Shown in pieces: positions 26,076-34,550 of a DNA stretch of 64,000 nucleotides. A program made the position numbers and the translations under genes. Source of the stretch: a bacterium. GTDB lineage: Bacteria; Bacteroidota; Bacteroidia; NS11-12g; UBA9320. Position 1 is the first letter of the stretch, and each line of letters opens with the position of its first letter. Under the pieces are notes generated by a model, which saw only the letters and a program-made list of their open reading frames with translations, was not told the origin of the DNA and made no database searches. Location of the stretch: contig JAAEYY010000004.1 of assembly GCA_018223105.1 (NCBI GenBank), positions 48,939 to 112,938 of the forward strand. Direction: 5' to 3'.

Positions 26076-26396
26076 TTACTCAACAAACTTTATTGCATCA
26101 ACCTCATCAGCACCACCATCATGAAAATGAAAAATCATTCCATTCGCATCAGGATATTCTTTTTTCGCCTTTTTTAGGAGAGCATCTCGAACATCTTGGT
26201 ATTGTCCTGTGCCCCAGGTCATTATCTTTTTTACAGTTCCAAGATATTCATATTCTTTCATAGGCTTGGAATCAATAAATACATAGCAGCCATGTATTTG
26301 ATCTACTTCGGCTACATTCGGTTTTACTTCTTGATCAGTTTTAAATGCAGAAAGAATGAAAAGAAAAGTAATAATCAGAAATATTGATTTTTTCAT
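26076..26396 (-). CDS. Small exported hypothetical protein
   Basis: A 106-residue protein starting with a signal-peptide-like MKKSIFLIITFLFILSAF. The mature part (YVFIDSKPMKEYEYLGTVK, then DVRDALLKKAKKEYPDANG and IFHFHDGGADEVDAIKF) fits a small periplasmic domain. No family is recognised with confidence. It is probably co-transcribed behind the lipoprotein gene upstream (12-bp gap). Confidence 0.7.
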   Translation of the reverse strand: MKKSIFLIITFLFILSAFKTDQEVKPNVAEVDQIHGCYVFIDSKPMKEYEYLGTVKKIMTWGTGQYQDVRDALLKKAKKEYPDANGMIFHFHDGGADEVDAIKFVE

Positions 26397-26408
26397 AATG
26401 ATAGAATT

Positions 26409-27254
26409 TTAGTCATTGATCGACGGAGTAGCTGAATAGTATAAGAAATACCTCGATGGGTGGGCTTGATTATTTGTAGTTATGTATCTGCTTTGCTTCA
26501 CTCCGCAATTCACAACCTGCTCTCGGTCTAAGACATCTGAGAAATAATAGTTGCTAATTTTTGATACAAAAAAGTCATTTTGGATTCTAATAAGGCTGTC
26601 ATTATCTTGGATTGAATATGCGAGTCTATTTTCAATTTTCAATGGACTGGTTTCGAAATTGAAGAAGGTACTTGATGGTAGTCCTTTTTTTGGAGTATGG
26701 CCAAGGTCACAATCTCTATAAATATAAGATGATAGTTTTCGTTCGTAGAATGTTTTATAGCTTTTTGCCGGTATGCATACGATCATCGGCTGGGCAACAG
26801 TTTCAGAATTACTCTGTGTGAATCTAGAGCCGGTTGTTTGACTAGAGCTTTGAAAATCCATATTAGTAAATCGACTACTTACAGACTGCCTAGTGTTAAT
26901 CCCTCCTCTAGTAGAACCTGTAGTGCTTTGTGAACCCATACTCAGAACAGAAATATCTTGAAAAATCTTGCCATCGTAGTAATTATGAGCCTCGCCGTTC
27001 ACAACTAAGAAGCAATTCGTCATATCAAAATATATACTGCTATCACTGGTATTGTATATTGAAAAGTTGGTGCTTCCGCCTTGAGACCAAAAGTTATATT
27101 CAATTGTAAAATACTCGTGGTCGTAAATGATTGCTTCTAGTTCATTGATGTCAGCATCACTTTTTGAAACATTATAAACTTGGTAGTATGATGTTGTACA
27201 TGATTCAATGATTAGAAGAAGGCTAAAAGTTGCTAAAGCTAGTTTTTTATTCAT
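26409..27254 (-). CDS. Hypothetical lipoprotein
   Basis: A 281-residue protein with a lipoprotein signal (MNKKLALATFSLLLIIESC; the cysteine is at residue 19). The middle has a serine/threonine-rich low-complexity stretch (about residues 105-150, rich in TGS and SSQTTGS). The remaining text contains SIYNTSDSSIYFDMTNCFLVV and KSYKTFYERKLSSYIY, fitting an all-beta surface or periplasmic protein. Function is not recognised. Confidence 0.75.
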   Translation of the reverse strand: MNKKLALATFSLLLIIESCTTSYYQVYNVSKSDADINELEAIIYDHEYFTIEYNFWSQGGSTNFSIYNTSDSSIYFDMTNCFLVVNGEAHNYYDGKIFQDISVLSMGSQSTTGSTRGGINTRQSVSSRFTNMDFQSSSQTTGSRFTQSNSETVAQPMIVCIPAKSYKTFYERKLSSYIYRDCDLGHTPKKGLPSSTFFNFETSPLKIENRLAYSIQDNDSLIRIQNDFFVSKISNYYFSDVLDREQVVNCGVKQSRYITTNNQAHPSRYFLYYSATPSIND

Positions 27255-27285
27255 AATTCAGTTTCTGGTAAATGATAATACTTAT

Positions 27286-27513
27286 TCAATCCTCCCACCC
27301 ACACAATTTCCTACCCAACTCTTTGGCTTCAGATTCCGTACTTTCTTTAAGCGCAGTAGAGCAATTCGACAAGCCTCTGCAGTTTTTTTTGAAATGGTAG
27401 GCATAACTGTCGGGTCCGGTACAGAGGTAGACTTTGGTGTCGTTTGGGCTGCTAAAAGCAGTGGTTCCCAAGAATAGGACAGAGGTAAATAAGAGCGATA
27501 AAAAGGGCTTCAT
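27286..27513 (-). CDS. Small exported cysteine-rich protein
   Basis: The best start is the methionine at 27513 (MKPFLSLLFTSVLFLG), giving 75 residues with a cleavable signal peptide; the frame extends upstream but without signal-like text. The mature part has the pattern YLCTGPDSYAYHFKKNCRGL, then NCSTAL and GRKLCGWED, with four cysteines likely paired after export. Similar small domains are common in Bacteroidota but lack a known function. Confidence 0.7.
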   Translation of the reverse strand: MKPFLSLLFTSVLFLGTTAFSSPNDTKVYLCTGPDSYAYHFKKNCRGLSNCSTALKESTESEAKELGRKLCGWED

Positions 27514-27577
27514 AGTGGTTTTAAGCTTTGCTAAAATACGGTATTTTGAGTTAATCTTTTTACACACAGAGTAGTGA

Positions 27578-27595
27578 TTGCCCCAATTGAGGTAT
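27578..27595. promoter_or_regulatory. Candidate operator overlapping the SRA-HNH promoter
   Basis: TTGCCCCAATTGAGGTAT matches the palindrome at 41424-41441 in 15 of 18 positions. It lies 14 bp upstream of a -7-like TATATTTA (27610-27617), so a bound protein would cover the -33 region of the endonuclease gene. Confidence 0.4.
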
Positions 27596-27622
27596 TCAAT
27601 TCTTAATCCTATATTTACCCCA

Positions 27623-28510
27623 TTGGCCCAGCTTCCATTTATACCCGGACAAATTTACAATCGTAGAAACGACATCCATAAATTGTATGGTGGGAATAGA
27701 CAAAGCGGCATAGCACCGTCGTCTCAGGTCCCGTATATCTTCATTTTTACGGGAAAGACCGGGCAGCAGCATGGTTATGAAGATGGATGGGATAATCCTA
27801 ATATTTTCTCTTATACCGGGCAAGGGCAGAAAGGGGATATGAAATTCACTCATGGTAATCTTGCGTTGCTTGAACATATTAAGAATGGCAAGCGGGTTTT
27901 TCTTTTTGAATCTGTTAAGAAGGGATTTGTCAGATTCGTGGACGAGGTAGCATTTTATGACGTCGACTATTTTGAAACACCGGATACCAATGGCGATCTA
28001 AGAACGGGGATCAAGTTTTTCTTTCAACGAGCAGGAGCGTATGTGCCTGTTCAACCTTCGCAGTTAAATCAGCAGTCTTGGCGAGATTCTGAAACTCCTG
28101 ATATTCCATTTCGTAAACCAAACGAGACTGAAAGAGCGGGTATTGTGACCTCCAGAGTAGGGCAGGGGGCCTACAGGAAGCGCATTTTACATCGTTGGGA
28201 ATACCAATGCGCGGTCACAGGCTTTGATGATTTACAAATTCTAATTGCATCACATATAGTTCCATGGACGCAAGCCAATGATGATGAAAGATTAGATGTG
28301 CATAACGGTTTATTGCTCTCACCCACCTACGATGCTTTGTTTGACCGACACCTCATCAGTTTTGAAAACAATGGAAAAATCATTCTTTCAAATGATATTG
28401 AGAAACAGGCTTATGATAAAATTGGGGTTACTGGGACTGAAATAATCACTGATCTTTCAAGTGCTAATCGTGAGTATTTAGATCGGCATAGAGGTTCTAT
28501 GTTTGTCTAA
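27623..28510 (+). CDS. SRA-like/HNH restriction endonuclease (type IV, McrA-like)
   Basis: The start is taken as TTG 27623, since PFIPGQIYNRRNDIHKLYGG is where the domain begins and a -7-like box lies just upstream; an earlier TTG at 27578 would lie inside the promoter. The product is about 295 residues. The N-terminal half resembles the SRA-like reader of ScoMcrA-type enzymes (GNRQSGI, YIFIFTGKTGQQHGYEDGW, FTYTGQG-like FSYTGQGQKGD). The C-terminal HNH is RWEYQCAVTG, ASHIVPW and RLDVHNGLLLSPTYDALFD. It should cut DNA carrying modified bases. It is the last defence gene of the island and has its own promoter. Confidence 0.9.
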   Translation: MAQLPFIPGQIYNRRNDIHKLYGGNRQSGIAPSSQVPYIFIFTGKTGQQHGYEDGWDNPNIFSYTGQGQKGDMKFTHGNLALLEHIKNGKRVFLFESVKKGFVRFVDEVAFYDVDYFETPDTNGDLRTGIKFFFQRAGAYVPVQPSQLNQQSWRDSETPDIPFRKPNETERAGIVTSRVGQGAYRKRILHRWEYQCAVTGFDDLQILIASHIVPWTQANDDERLDVHNGLLLSPTYDALFDRHLISFENNGKIILSNDIEKQAYDKIGVTGTEIITDLSSANREYLDRHRGSMFV

Positions 28511-28602
28511 AGAGAACCTTGTAGCACTATGAAATTTTTTACTACATTACTATTGAAGTAGCAAGCTTCAGCTTCGTGAAAAATGGAATTTATATCACCA
28601 AT

Positions 28603-30057
28603 CTACTTCAAACTAGCAGCCCTATCAATCAACTGAATCAATTCTGATTTGAAGCCGCGAGGGTCTGGGAGGCTTGCAGATTGAACCCAAGACTTTGCTT
28701 CGGCAAAGCCGGCATCACCGAGATATTCAGATTCGCGAAGCATCAGCCCAAAATAGGCAACCCCGGAAACGAATCTCATTTGGTCACTTGAGTTTTCAAA
28801 ACTATTACCTTCATCTTTAAACTCGAGTCGCATTGGAATGCTGCTTTCTGAATCCGGCATTTTGTATCTGAAGTCGATGGTAAAAGTTGGCCCTGTTTTA
28901 TTAGGAGCGAGCTTCACCGGTACAGTTTCATAAAGTGCAGTAATATTTTGGTTGGCTCCAATCTCTCCCGCATCGGAACTGTCGTTGGTAAAGTCAGACT
29001 TAGAGAGCATGCGGTTTTCATAGCCTATTAATCGATATGACTTTACGAGATCCGGATTAAATTCAACCTGTACTTTTACATCTTTTGCTACTGTGTAGAA
29101 TTTGGATTTCTCATGTATGAATACTTTCTCAAGTTGTTCTACATTGTCGATGTATTCATAAGTGCCATTTCCATGATTTGCAATCTGTTCCATTGCAGCA
29201 TCATTCAAATTTCCTCTGCCAACACCCAAAACTGTTAGGTAAACCCCACTTTTTCTTTTTTCTTCAATCAGTTTTACCAGGTCGTCTTGATCCCTTATTC
29301 CTACATTAAAATCTCCATCAGTGCCAAGTATGATTCTATTATTGCCACCTTCAATGAAATTAGCTTCTGCAATCTCATAGGCGGTGATAATACCTTCGGC
29401 GCCAGCCGTGCTTCCACCTGCTCCTAGTTTGCCGATAGCATCTTTAATTTTATCCTTTTGATCTCCGGGAGTTGATTCTAGATACAATCCGGCAGAACCG
29501 GTATAGACAACAATAGCAATCCGGTCTTTTGCACTCAGTTCATCAGTCAATTTAATAAAACCACTCTTTAATAGTTCTAATTTGTCGTCAGAATTCATAG
29601 AACCGGAGGCATCAATTAGAAATACATAGTTGGAAGCAGGCATTTCAGATGGACTCAACGGTTTGCCTTGTATTCCGATTCTAATCAGCTGATGTTCTGC
29701 ATTCCATGGGCAAGTAGAAACTTCTCCGTTTAAAGAAATGGGATGACCGCTGTTTTCATAGTTGTAGTCGACATCAAAATAATTGATAAACTCCTCTGTT
29801 CGAATTGCTTCAGTAGGAGGTAGTGAGTTCTCGTTTAAAAATCTTCTGGCATTTGCATAAGAAGCTCCGTCTGCATCTATAGAGAAGGTAGATACCGGCT
29901 CATCTTTTGTTAATAAGAAAGGATTTTCCTCGAGCTGTTCATACTTGTCGTTCACCACAACGGAAGCCACATAGTACATTTGGGCAGAAGGAGCATATTC
30001 TTGTGAACAAGCAAAAAATAAAGTTGAAATAGTAAGGCTTAAGATTAGTTTTTTCAT
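28603..30057 (-). CDS. von Willebrand factor A-domain lipoprotein (YfbK-like)
   Basis: The start is taken at the ATG at 30057 because MKKLILSLTISTLFFACSQ is a proper lipoprotein signal; an ATG 21 bp upstream is less likely. The product is 484 residues. An N-terminal VWF-N-like region precedes the VWA domain (VFLIDASGSMNSDDK with MIDAS DxSxS; RIILGTDGDFNVG). A C-terminal DUF3520-like region follows (ESEYLGDAGFAEAKSW). YfbK-like proteins are surface or periplasmic and of unclear function. It converges on the SRA-HNH gene. Confidence 0.9.
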   Translation of the reverse strand: MKKLILSLTISTLFFACSQEYAPSAQMYYVASVVVNDKYEQLEENPFLLTKDEPVSTFSIDADGASYANARRFLNENSLPPTEAIRTEEFINYFDVDYNYENSGHPISLNGEVSTCPWNAEHQLIRIGIQGKPLSPSEMPASNYVFLIDASGSMNSDDKLELLKSGFIKLTDELSAKDRIAIVVYTGSAGLYLESTPGDQKDKIKDAIGKLGAGGSTAGAEGIITAYEIAEANFIEGGNNRIILGTDGDFNVGIRDQDDLVKLIEEKRKSGVYLTVLGVGRGNLNDAAMEQIANHGNGTYEYIDNVEQLEKVFIHEKSKFYTVAKDVKVQVEFNPDLVKSYRLIGYENRMLSKSDFTNDSSDAGEIGANQNITALYETVPVKLAPNKTGPTFTIDFRYKMPDSESSIPMRLEFKDEGNSFENSSDQMRFVSGVAYFGLMLRESEYLGDAGFAEAKSWVQSASLPDPRGFKSELIQLIDRAASLK

Positions 30058-30197
30058 AGTCGGAATGTTTTGGGGCACTGTACTAAAACCGTGCGTGTAA
30101 TTAACGCACTAAAGTAAGCGGATATAAATCAAGTTATGTAATGGTAATGTCGAATGAATGCTATGGTATTATTACTCTGGATAATTTTGATTATGCC

Positions 30198-30845
30198 TCA
30201 CTGCAACGCAAAAATCAAAATACTCGCCAGCAGCCCCATTGTCAATATGCCAACAAATGAAATGTTGAGGATAAGCAAGCTCAGGGCAAGTCCTTTGCCT
30301 TTGTATTTCTCGGGACTCGATTTTGCATCTTGGTAACCATACCATAATTCAGTGGTGCCACGAGAAATGAGGAAGATAAAGAGAATAAAAGCTATGGCGA
30401 CAATCGCGCCTGCTCCCCACCAAATTAATCCGGCACTTATTCCGGCACCTAGTATTAAGTAGGCTAAACCTGTTTTTGTAGCCCCGGCTTGAATGTCGGG
30501 ATGCGGCACTTTTTCTGTTGCTCCGGAATCCACAGTCTGTATTTCAGGCTCATTCAGTTGTGGCATTTGGGTAGGAATTTCGGTATGACTGACCTCATTC
30601 ATGCTAAAACTTTGAGCTGTAGTAAAATGCTCTTGAAATGCTTCAATTCCATGTTGCTCTATGCCAGGTTCTACCCGCAAAATCTCTTCCTGCTTTTGCT
30701 CAGGAACCTTTTTCTTGAAATATGAAATATTAAGGTTTTTGGGCTTGTATTTTCTACTTTGATAATAACCGTTTTGCTTTACTACAGAACATGATGAAGC
30801 CAGAATGAAAATCAAAACCCAAGATGTTGCTTTAAGATAGTTCAT
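30198..30845 (-). CDS. Lipoprotein with C-terminal membrane segments
   Basis: A 215-residue protein with lipobox-like LASSC after MNYLKATSWVLIFI. A polar linker (residues 25-120) precedes hydrophobic stretches at about 125-158 (YLILGAGISAGLIWWGAGAI, then FILFIFLIS) and a last one at about 187-214, separated by a loop with SSPEKYKGKG. The C-terminal text resembles the short membrane modules seen in DUF4190-like proteins. Function is unknown. Confidence 0.65.
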   Translation of the reverse strand: MNYLKATSWVLIFILASSCSVVKQNGYYQSRKYKPKNLNISYFKKKVPEQKQEEILRVEPGIEQHGIEAFQEHFTTAQSFSMNEVSHTEIPTQMPQLNEPEIQTVDSGATEKVPHPDIQAGATKTGLAYLILGAGISAGLIWWGAGAIVAIAFILFIFLISRGTTELWYGYQDAKSSPEKYKGKGLALSLLILNISFVGILTMGLLASILIFALQ

Positions 30846-31167
30846 TGGGACAGCTGACTCAAAAGTACTTTATTAATTTCTATTGCTTTTTATAAGTAAC
30901 GAATCTTTCTTCATCCCCCGAATCCGCCAGCCGGCGGAGTAGGGGGACCGCAATATTGTGAAGGCCACGCGCAGATTCGTCATTATGTGAGCTTTTTGCC
31001 TAGACGAATCACTTAAAAATATTTCAATGAGGATGGCCCTCGCCACCCGTATCCGTTAGCTAAAGGAGGAGGATGGCCTGCCTCCCGAAGTGGAACGTAG
31101 GGAGGGTGCTTGCCATTTGAAATTTCTTGCAATTTGTTCCAACAAATTGCAAGCCCTATATTCCGCC
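30846..31167. other. Intergenic region rich in dispersed repeats
   Basis: It holds a palindromic CCGCCAGCCGGCGG element near 30921, a copy of the GGACCGCAATATTGTG family (see 30941), and a near copy of the GGATGGCCxxCGCCACCCG text at about 31031. Plus-strand open frames here look like translations of repeats, and I see no convincing gene. Confidence 0.6.
30941..31010 (+). repeat. Intergenic repeat, CAATATTGTG family, copy 1
   Basis: GGACCGCAATATTGTG followed by a CCACGC and CATTATG(A)TGTGA pattern recurs at 32018-32090, and in inverted orientation at about 54495-54580. All three copies are intergenic. Confidence 0.6.
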
Positions 31168-31965
31168 ATGCGTTTTCCCCTAGCAATCTTATTGATCTTA
31201 TTGCTTTTCGAGTCAAATGCACAAAACGTGCTAGATGATTACTTTTATCTCAATGCCGGCTTGAATTACTTCTGGTATAATGATCCAACGGTATTGCCGA
31301 ATGAAATGCCGAGTAGTTTTGAATTTAACGATAGAAGTCTGGGTGTGATAAAAAGGGAAGACCTCAAAGAAGGAGAGGGGAATGCCAAACCTTACAGGAA
31401 AAATTGGACCATCAGTTTGGGATATGCTGAGTTTTTGGATTCGGCCAAGAAATGGAAGTTGAATTCTGATATTGGTTTCTCAAAATCGTATGTGTCTGGA
31501 ACGAAACATGATACCTTTGGTTTTTATGATCAGGTAGATCCTGTTGCATTCGATTATTCTACAGGTAGTTCTTATGATATTGATCCTTACTATTACCAAT
31601 TCTATAATCTCAATCTGAAGTTATCTATACACCGAGTTTTTGAAACATCTGTTATTCAAACCGTGGGAATTGGAGTCCATTTGTCTCAACTCATTTCGAG
31701 TCAATATTTCTTGCAAGTCTACGAGAACGAAAAAGTATATCATGTCGAGCATCGAGATCGAACTTATATCGATGGTGGGATCACGGTTTGTCCAATGCTG
31801 CGATATGAAGCATTAATCTATGCCTTCGATGATCTAAACTTTTGGGTCACATCAGAATTTAACTACGGTCCAAATTTTAAACAAGGCATTCGCTATCCTA
31901 GTTACTTTAAAGGGGCTCAATCTTTTTTGTTTAATATTGGGTTTAAGGTAGGGTATGAAAGATGA
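31168..31965 (+). CDS. Exported, probably outer-membrane, hypothetical protein
   Basis: The start is taken at ATG 31168, which gives a clear signal peptide (MRFPLAILLILLLFESNAQN); the 78 bp of open frame before it is repeat sequence. The mature protein of about 245 residues is rich in alternating aromatic strands (YFYLNAGLNYFWYND, NWTISLGYAEF) and ends in FLFNIGFKVGYER, as outer-membrane beta-barrels do. No specific family is recognised. Confidence 0.7.
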   Translation: MRFPLAILLILLLFESNAQNVLDDYFYLNAGLNYFWYNDPTVLPNEMPSSFEFNDRSLGVIKREDLKEGEGNAKPYRKNWTISLGYAEFLDSAKKWKLNSDIGFSKSYVSGTKHDTFGFYDQVDPVAFDYSTGSSYDIDPYYYQFYNLNLKLSIHRVFETSVIQTVGIGVHLSQLISSQYFLQVYENEKVYHVEHRDRTYIDGGITVCPMLRYEALIYAFDDLNFWVTSEFNYGPNFKQGIRYPSYFKGAQSFLFNIGFKVGYER

Positions 31966-32017
31966 TGTTTTCGCTTCATACTTTTTGAGCTCTTCCTTCT
32001 CAGTTGGCTAACGGAGT

Positions 32018-32090
32018 AGGGGACCGCAATATTGTGATTCCCACGCACAATATCATTATGATGTGAACCCTGATACCAAGACGATAAATT
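32018..32090 (+). repeat. Intergenic repeat, CAATATTGTG family, copy 2
   Basis: It starts GGGGACCGCAATATTGTG and continues with CCACGCACAATAT, CATTATGATGTGAA and ACCAAGACGATA. The last part also recurs (inverted) near 54500. Confidence 0.6.
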
Positions 32091-32154
32091 TGATTATTTA
32101 ATATTGAATATTGGAACTTTTCTGGAGTTTGGAATTTCTGAATTGTTTATTCTC

Positions 32155-33915
32155 CTAAGGGCTAATAATTACTCTCTTCACCACCGTCCCTCTTTCCGTT
32201 TCCACCATCAAAAAATAAATCCCCGCTGGGAGACCTCGGATGTCTAAACTTAGTTCATTGGATGTACTAGTGACATGGTGTGCCGTTCGGCCCTGCGCAT
32301 CTCGTAAAGTGATGTGTTTTATTCCCGCAAAAGGGATTTCCAGATGAAGCTCTGTGCTTGCCGGAACCGGGTAAGCTTTGAAACTAATCTGCTCTGTAAT
32401 TACATTCCCGGTTTCAATTACAATAGGATCGTGACTCTCAATAATTACCGAGCAATCTGTTGACTTCGGATAACTATTGGAGCAAGAGGCTGTGGCTCCG
32501 TCTAGACTATCGTAAAGGTACAGAATAGGGGTATACCGTCCCGTACTTGAATAGGTATGTGAAAACGTGTCGGTTTGAGGTGGAAACGTTTCTATCGATC
32601 CATCTCCCCAGTCCATTTTGAGTCGGCCATTTGCAGTATTCCAGCTTAAGTTTCGCAAGTGAATGGTGCTGTCTTTCTCAATGCCCAATATTTTGAGTCC
32701 GCCTGCCGGATAAAACTCGGGCTGCAGAGGGAAATCCGGGACTTCTATTTTAAAAGCATCTTCTGCCTGACACCCATTTTTAGTATTGGCCTTATATCCA
32801 AAATATGCATCACGAGACATGAGAATGGCAATACTGTCCTCGTCTTGATAGTGAATATCGCCTGCACCTTGAAGAGTAGGGAGATAAATATTATTCCAGT
32901 TTTGATGGCTGATGCTATCGGAGGTTCTGGAATCAAGTGATACCTTGTATTTTACCTGCACTAAAGTTCCGCAATTGAGCGTGTCTATGTTCACACTTCG
33001 CTCTAGCTTGGGTTTCGAACCATATCCAATAGTGGCTGAATAGGTCTCCACACAGGGAGAATATTCCCATTTGACGGTATAAGTAACTTTATGAGGACTG
33101 GAGTCTTGATATTTATGGTTGAACCACCTACTCCCATTTCGATCCGGAAACAAATTAAAATTGGTATCTCGGTCACCGTAAATTGTAGTCCCATCACCAA
33201 AATCAAGGTGAAAATACTCGAGATAGCCTTGATTAATATTGCTGGTTACTCTGAGGATAGCACTATCCACTTTGTCGCAATTAGGCGACTTGTTAAAGAA
33301 AACATTTACAGCTTTTGGACTATAGATGAAGGCGCTATCCATGGTTAAATTGTTTTTACACCCTAAATCATCTTCTATGTGAATTCTATATTCTAGCCTG
33401 CGGATTGTATTTAAGTTCAGAAAGTTCCAAGTGAGCGTATCCGGGATCTTGTGGCATTCCCATTGTCTAAGATTACCTTCATTATCTCCTATACTGAAGT
33501 AGCTGATTCCATTCTGGCTTGTGCTTGTATTTTTTAAAAGAACATCAAGATTGTAAGCACATTGTGTGTCTGCAGAAAGCACTTCTAAACCGGGTTGCGG
33601 TAGGGGGTTGACTTTTATTTCATAACTCCTATTACAAGTTCCTCTTCTACCGATGCCTTCAAACAGTAATTCAAAAATCCCGGTATCAGTAAGTGAGATG
33701 TTTTGTATGCTGTCGTAGTATTCAGTTCCATTGAAGGTCCAAGTGACGCTGCTGTCATATCCCGGCGAATTACTTTTTAACTCGATCATAGTATTTTGGC
33801 AATAGCCTAAATATTCCGGAAGAGCCTTTTCATTGATCAGCGGTTCGCATTGAGCCATGCATAAACTTGACACAAGTATTAAGAGGGTAGTAAATACTGA
33901 TTTAAGAGGCGGCAT
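32155..33915 (-). CDS. Secreted PKD-repeat protein with T9SS type A sorting domain
   Basis: A 586-residue protein: a signal peptide (TTLLILVSSLCMAQC), several PKD-like beta modules (for example LDFGDGTTIYGD and MDWGDGSIETFPPQTDTFSH, each with the DFGDGT-type motif), and a C-terminal T9SS type A domain (FKAYPVPASTELHLEIP, LDIRGLPAGIYFLMVE, VVKRVIISP). It should be exported across the outer membrane, where the last domain is removed or anchored. No catalytic domain is visible, so adhesion or binding is likely. It stands alone on the minus strand. Confidence 0.9.
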   Translation of the reverse strand: MPPLKSVFTTLLILVSSLCMAQCEPLINEKALPEYLGYCQNTMIELKSNSPGYDSSVTWTFNGTEYYDSIQNISLTDTGIFELLFEGIGRRGTCNRSYEIKVNPLPQPGLEVLSADTQCAYNLDVLLKNTSTSQNGISYFSIGDNEGNLRQWECHKIPDTLTWNFLNLNTIRRLEYRIHIEDDLGCKNNLTMDSAFIYSPKAVNVFFNKSPNCDKVDSAILRVTSNINQGYLEYFHLDFGDGTTIYGDRDTNFNLFPDRNGSRWFNHKYQDSSPHKVTYTVKWEYSPCVETYSATIGYGSKPKLERSVNIDTLNCGTLVQVKYKVSLDSRTSDSISHQNWNNIYLPTLQGAGDIHYQDEDSIAILMSRDAYFGYKANTKNGCQAEDAFKIEVPDFPLQPEFYPAGGLKILGIEKDSTIHLRNLSWNTANGRLKMDWGDGSIETFPPQTDTFSHTYSSTGRYTPILYLYDSLDGATASCSNSYPKSTDCSVIIESHDPIVIETGNVITEQISFKAYPVPASTELHLEIPFAGIKHITLRDAQGRTAHHVTSTSNELSLDIRGLPAGIYFLMVETERGTVVKRVIISP

Positions 33916-34550
33916 GTAGAAAAGACGAGATTAGCATACTCTGGGTTGCTTAGCTTAGCTCACTTGTACTTTTTAAAAAAAGCCTTTAGCCACCCGCAAG
34001 GTTTGGGATTTGATATTTGGGATTTCCTTGGAGTTTGGTGCCTGCCTGTCGGCAGACAGGCTTGTTATTTGATTATTCCAGCAGGCTGGCACTCAGGTCT
34101 TACTAAATTTTTGAAGAAATCTAGCGCTTCGAAATTTTTTTACCTCCCGATAGGGACGGGCCCCGCAACCCAAGCCATCCGCCAGCCGGCGGATTCGAGG
34201 GTTGCTTAGCTCCGCCCCTCACACAATTTCTTTACTTGATTTCTATTCAAAAAATTAGAAGGACGCTTCATACGTTTCCAGTGAACAACACTTCACCTTA
34301 AGTGGAACTATTTGCTTTTTAAAATTTGAATAATAGCTCTTCCTTAGAGTATGTCATTATCATCCGAAGCTTCAGCGTAGGATGGCCCTCGCCACCCGAA
34401 TCCGCCAGCCGGCGGAGTAGGGTGGATTATTCTTTTGAGCTATAATTCAATGAAAATTGACCTCAAGAAACATTTTAGTTTAGAAAAAACAAAAAAACTA
34501 AACTAAGAAGTCCTTTATTCTTATTTTTGATATAAAATTAAACTAACAGG
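33916..34550. other. Long intergenic region of mixed repeats plus the fic promoter
   Basis: It contains GGGATTTGATATTTGGGATT at about 34010 (again at 35712); the palindrome GCCTGCCTGTCGGCAGACAGGC near 34049; CCGCCAGCCGGCGG elements near 34180 and 34405; and TTTCTTTACTTGATTTCT at about 34228 followed by text repeated near 35900. The last 80 bp hold the Fic operator and promoter. No gene is supported. Confidence 0.65.
34475..34506. promoter_or_regulatory. Inverted repeat upstream of the fic gene (candidate operator)
   Basis: TTAGTTTAG (34475-34483) and CTAAACTAA (34498-34506) are perfect 9-bp inverted arms 14 bp apart. A further AAACTAA half-site lies close to 34540, and a -7 box TATTTTTG is at 34522-34529. 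The Fic protein itself carries a C-terminal winged helix, so autoregulation is plausible. Confidence 0.5.

Noticed and set aside
33946..34209. Plus-strand 87-codon frame
   Set aside because: It is built from the palindromic repeats (CCTGTCGGCAGACAGG and CCGCCAGCCGGCGG) and has no start context or protein-like features.
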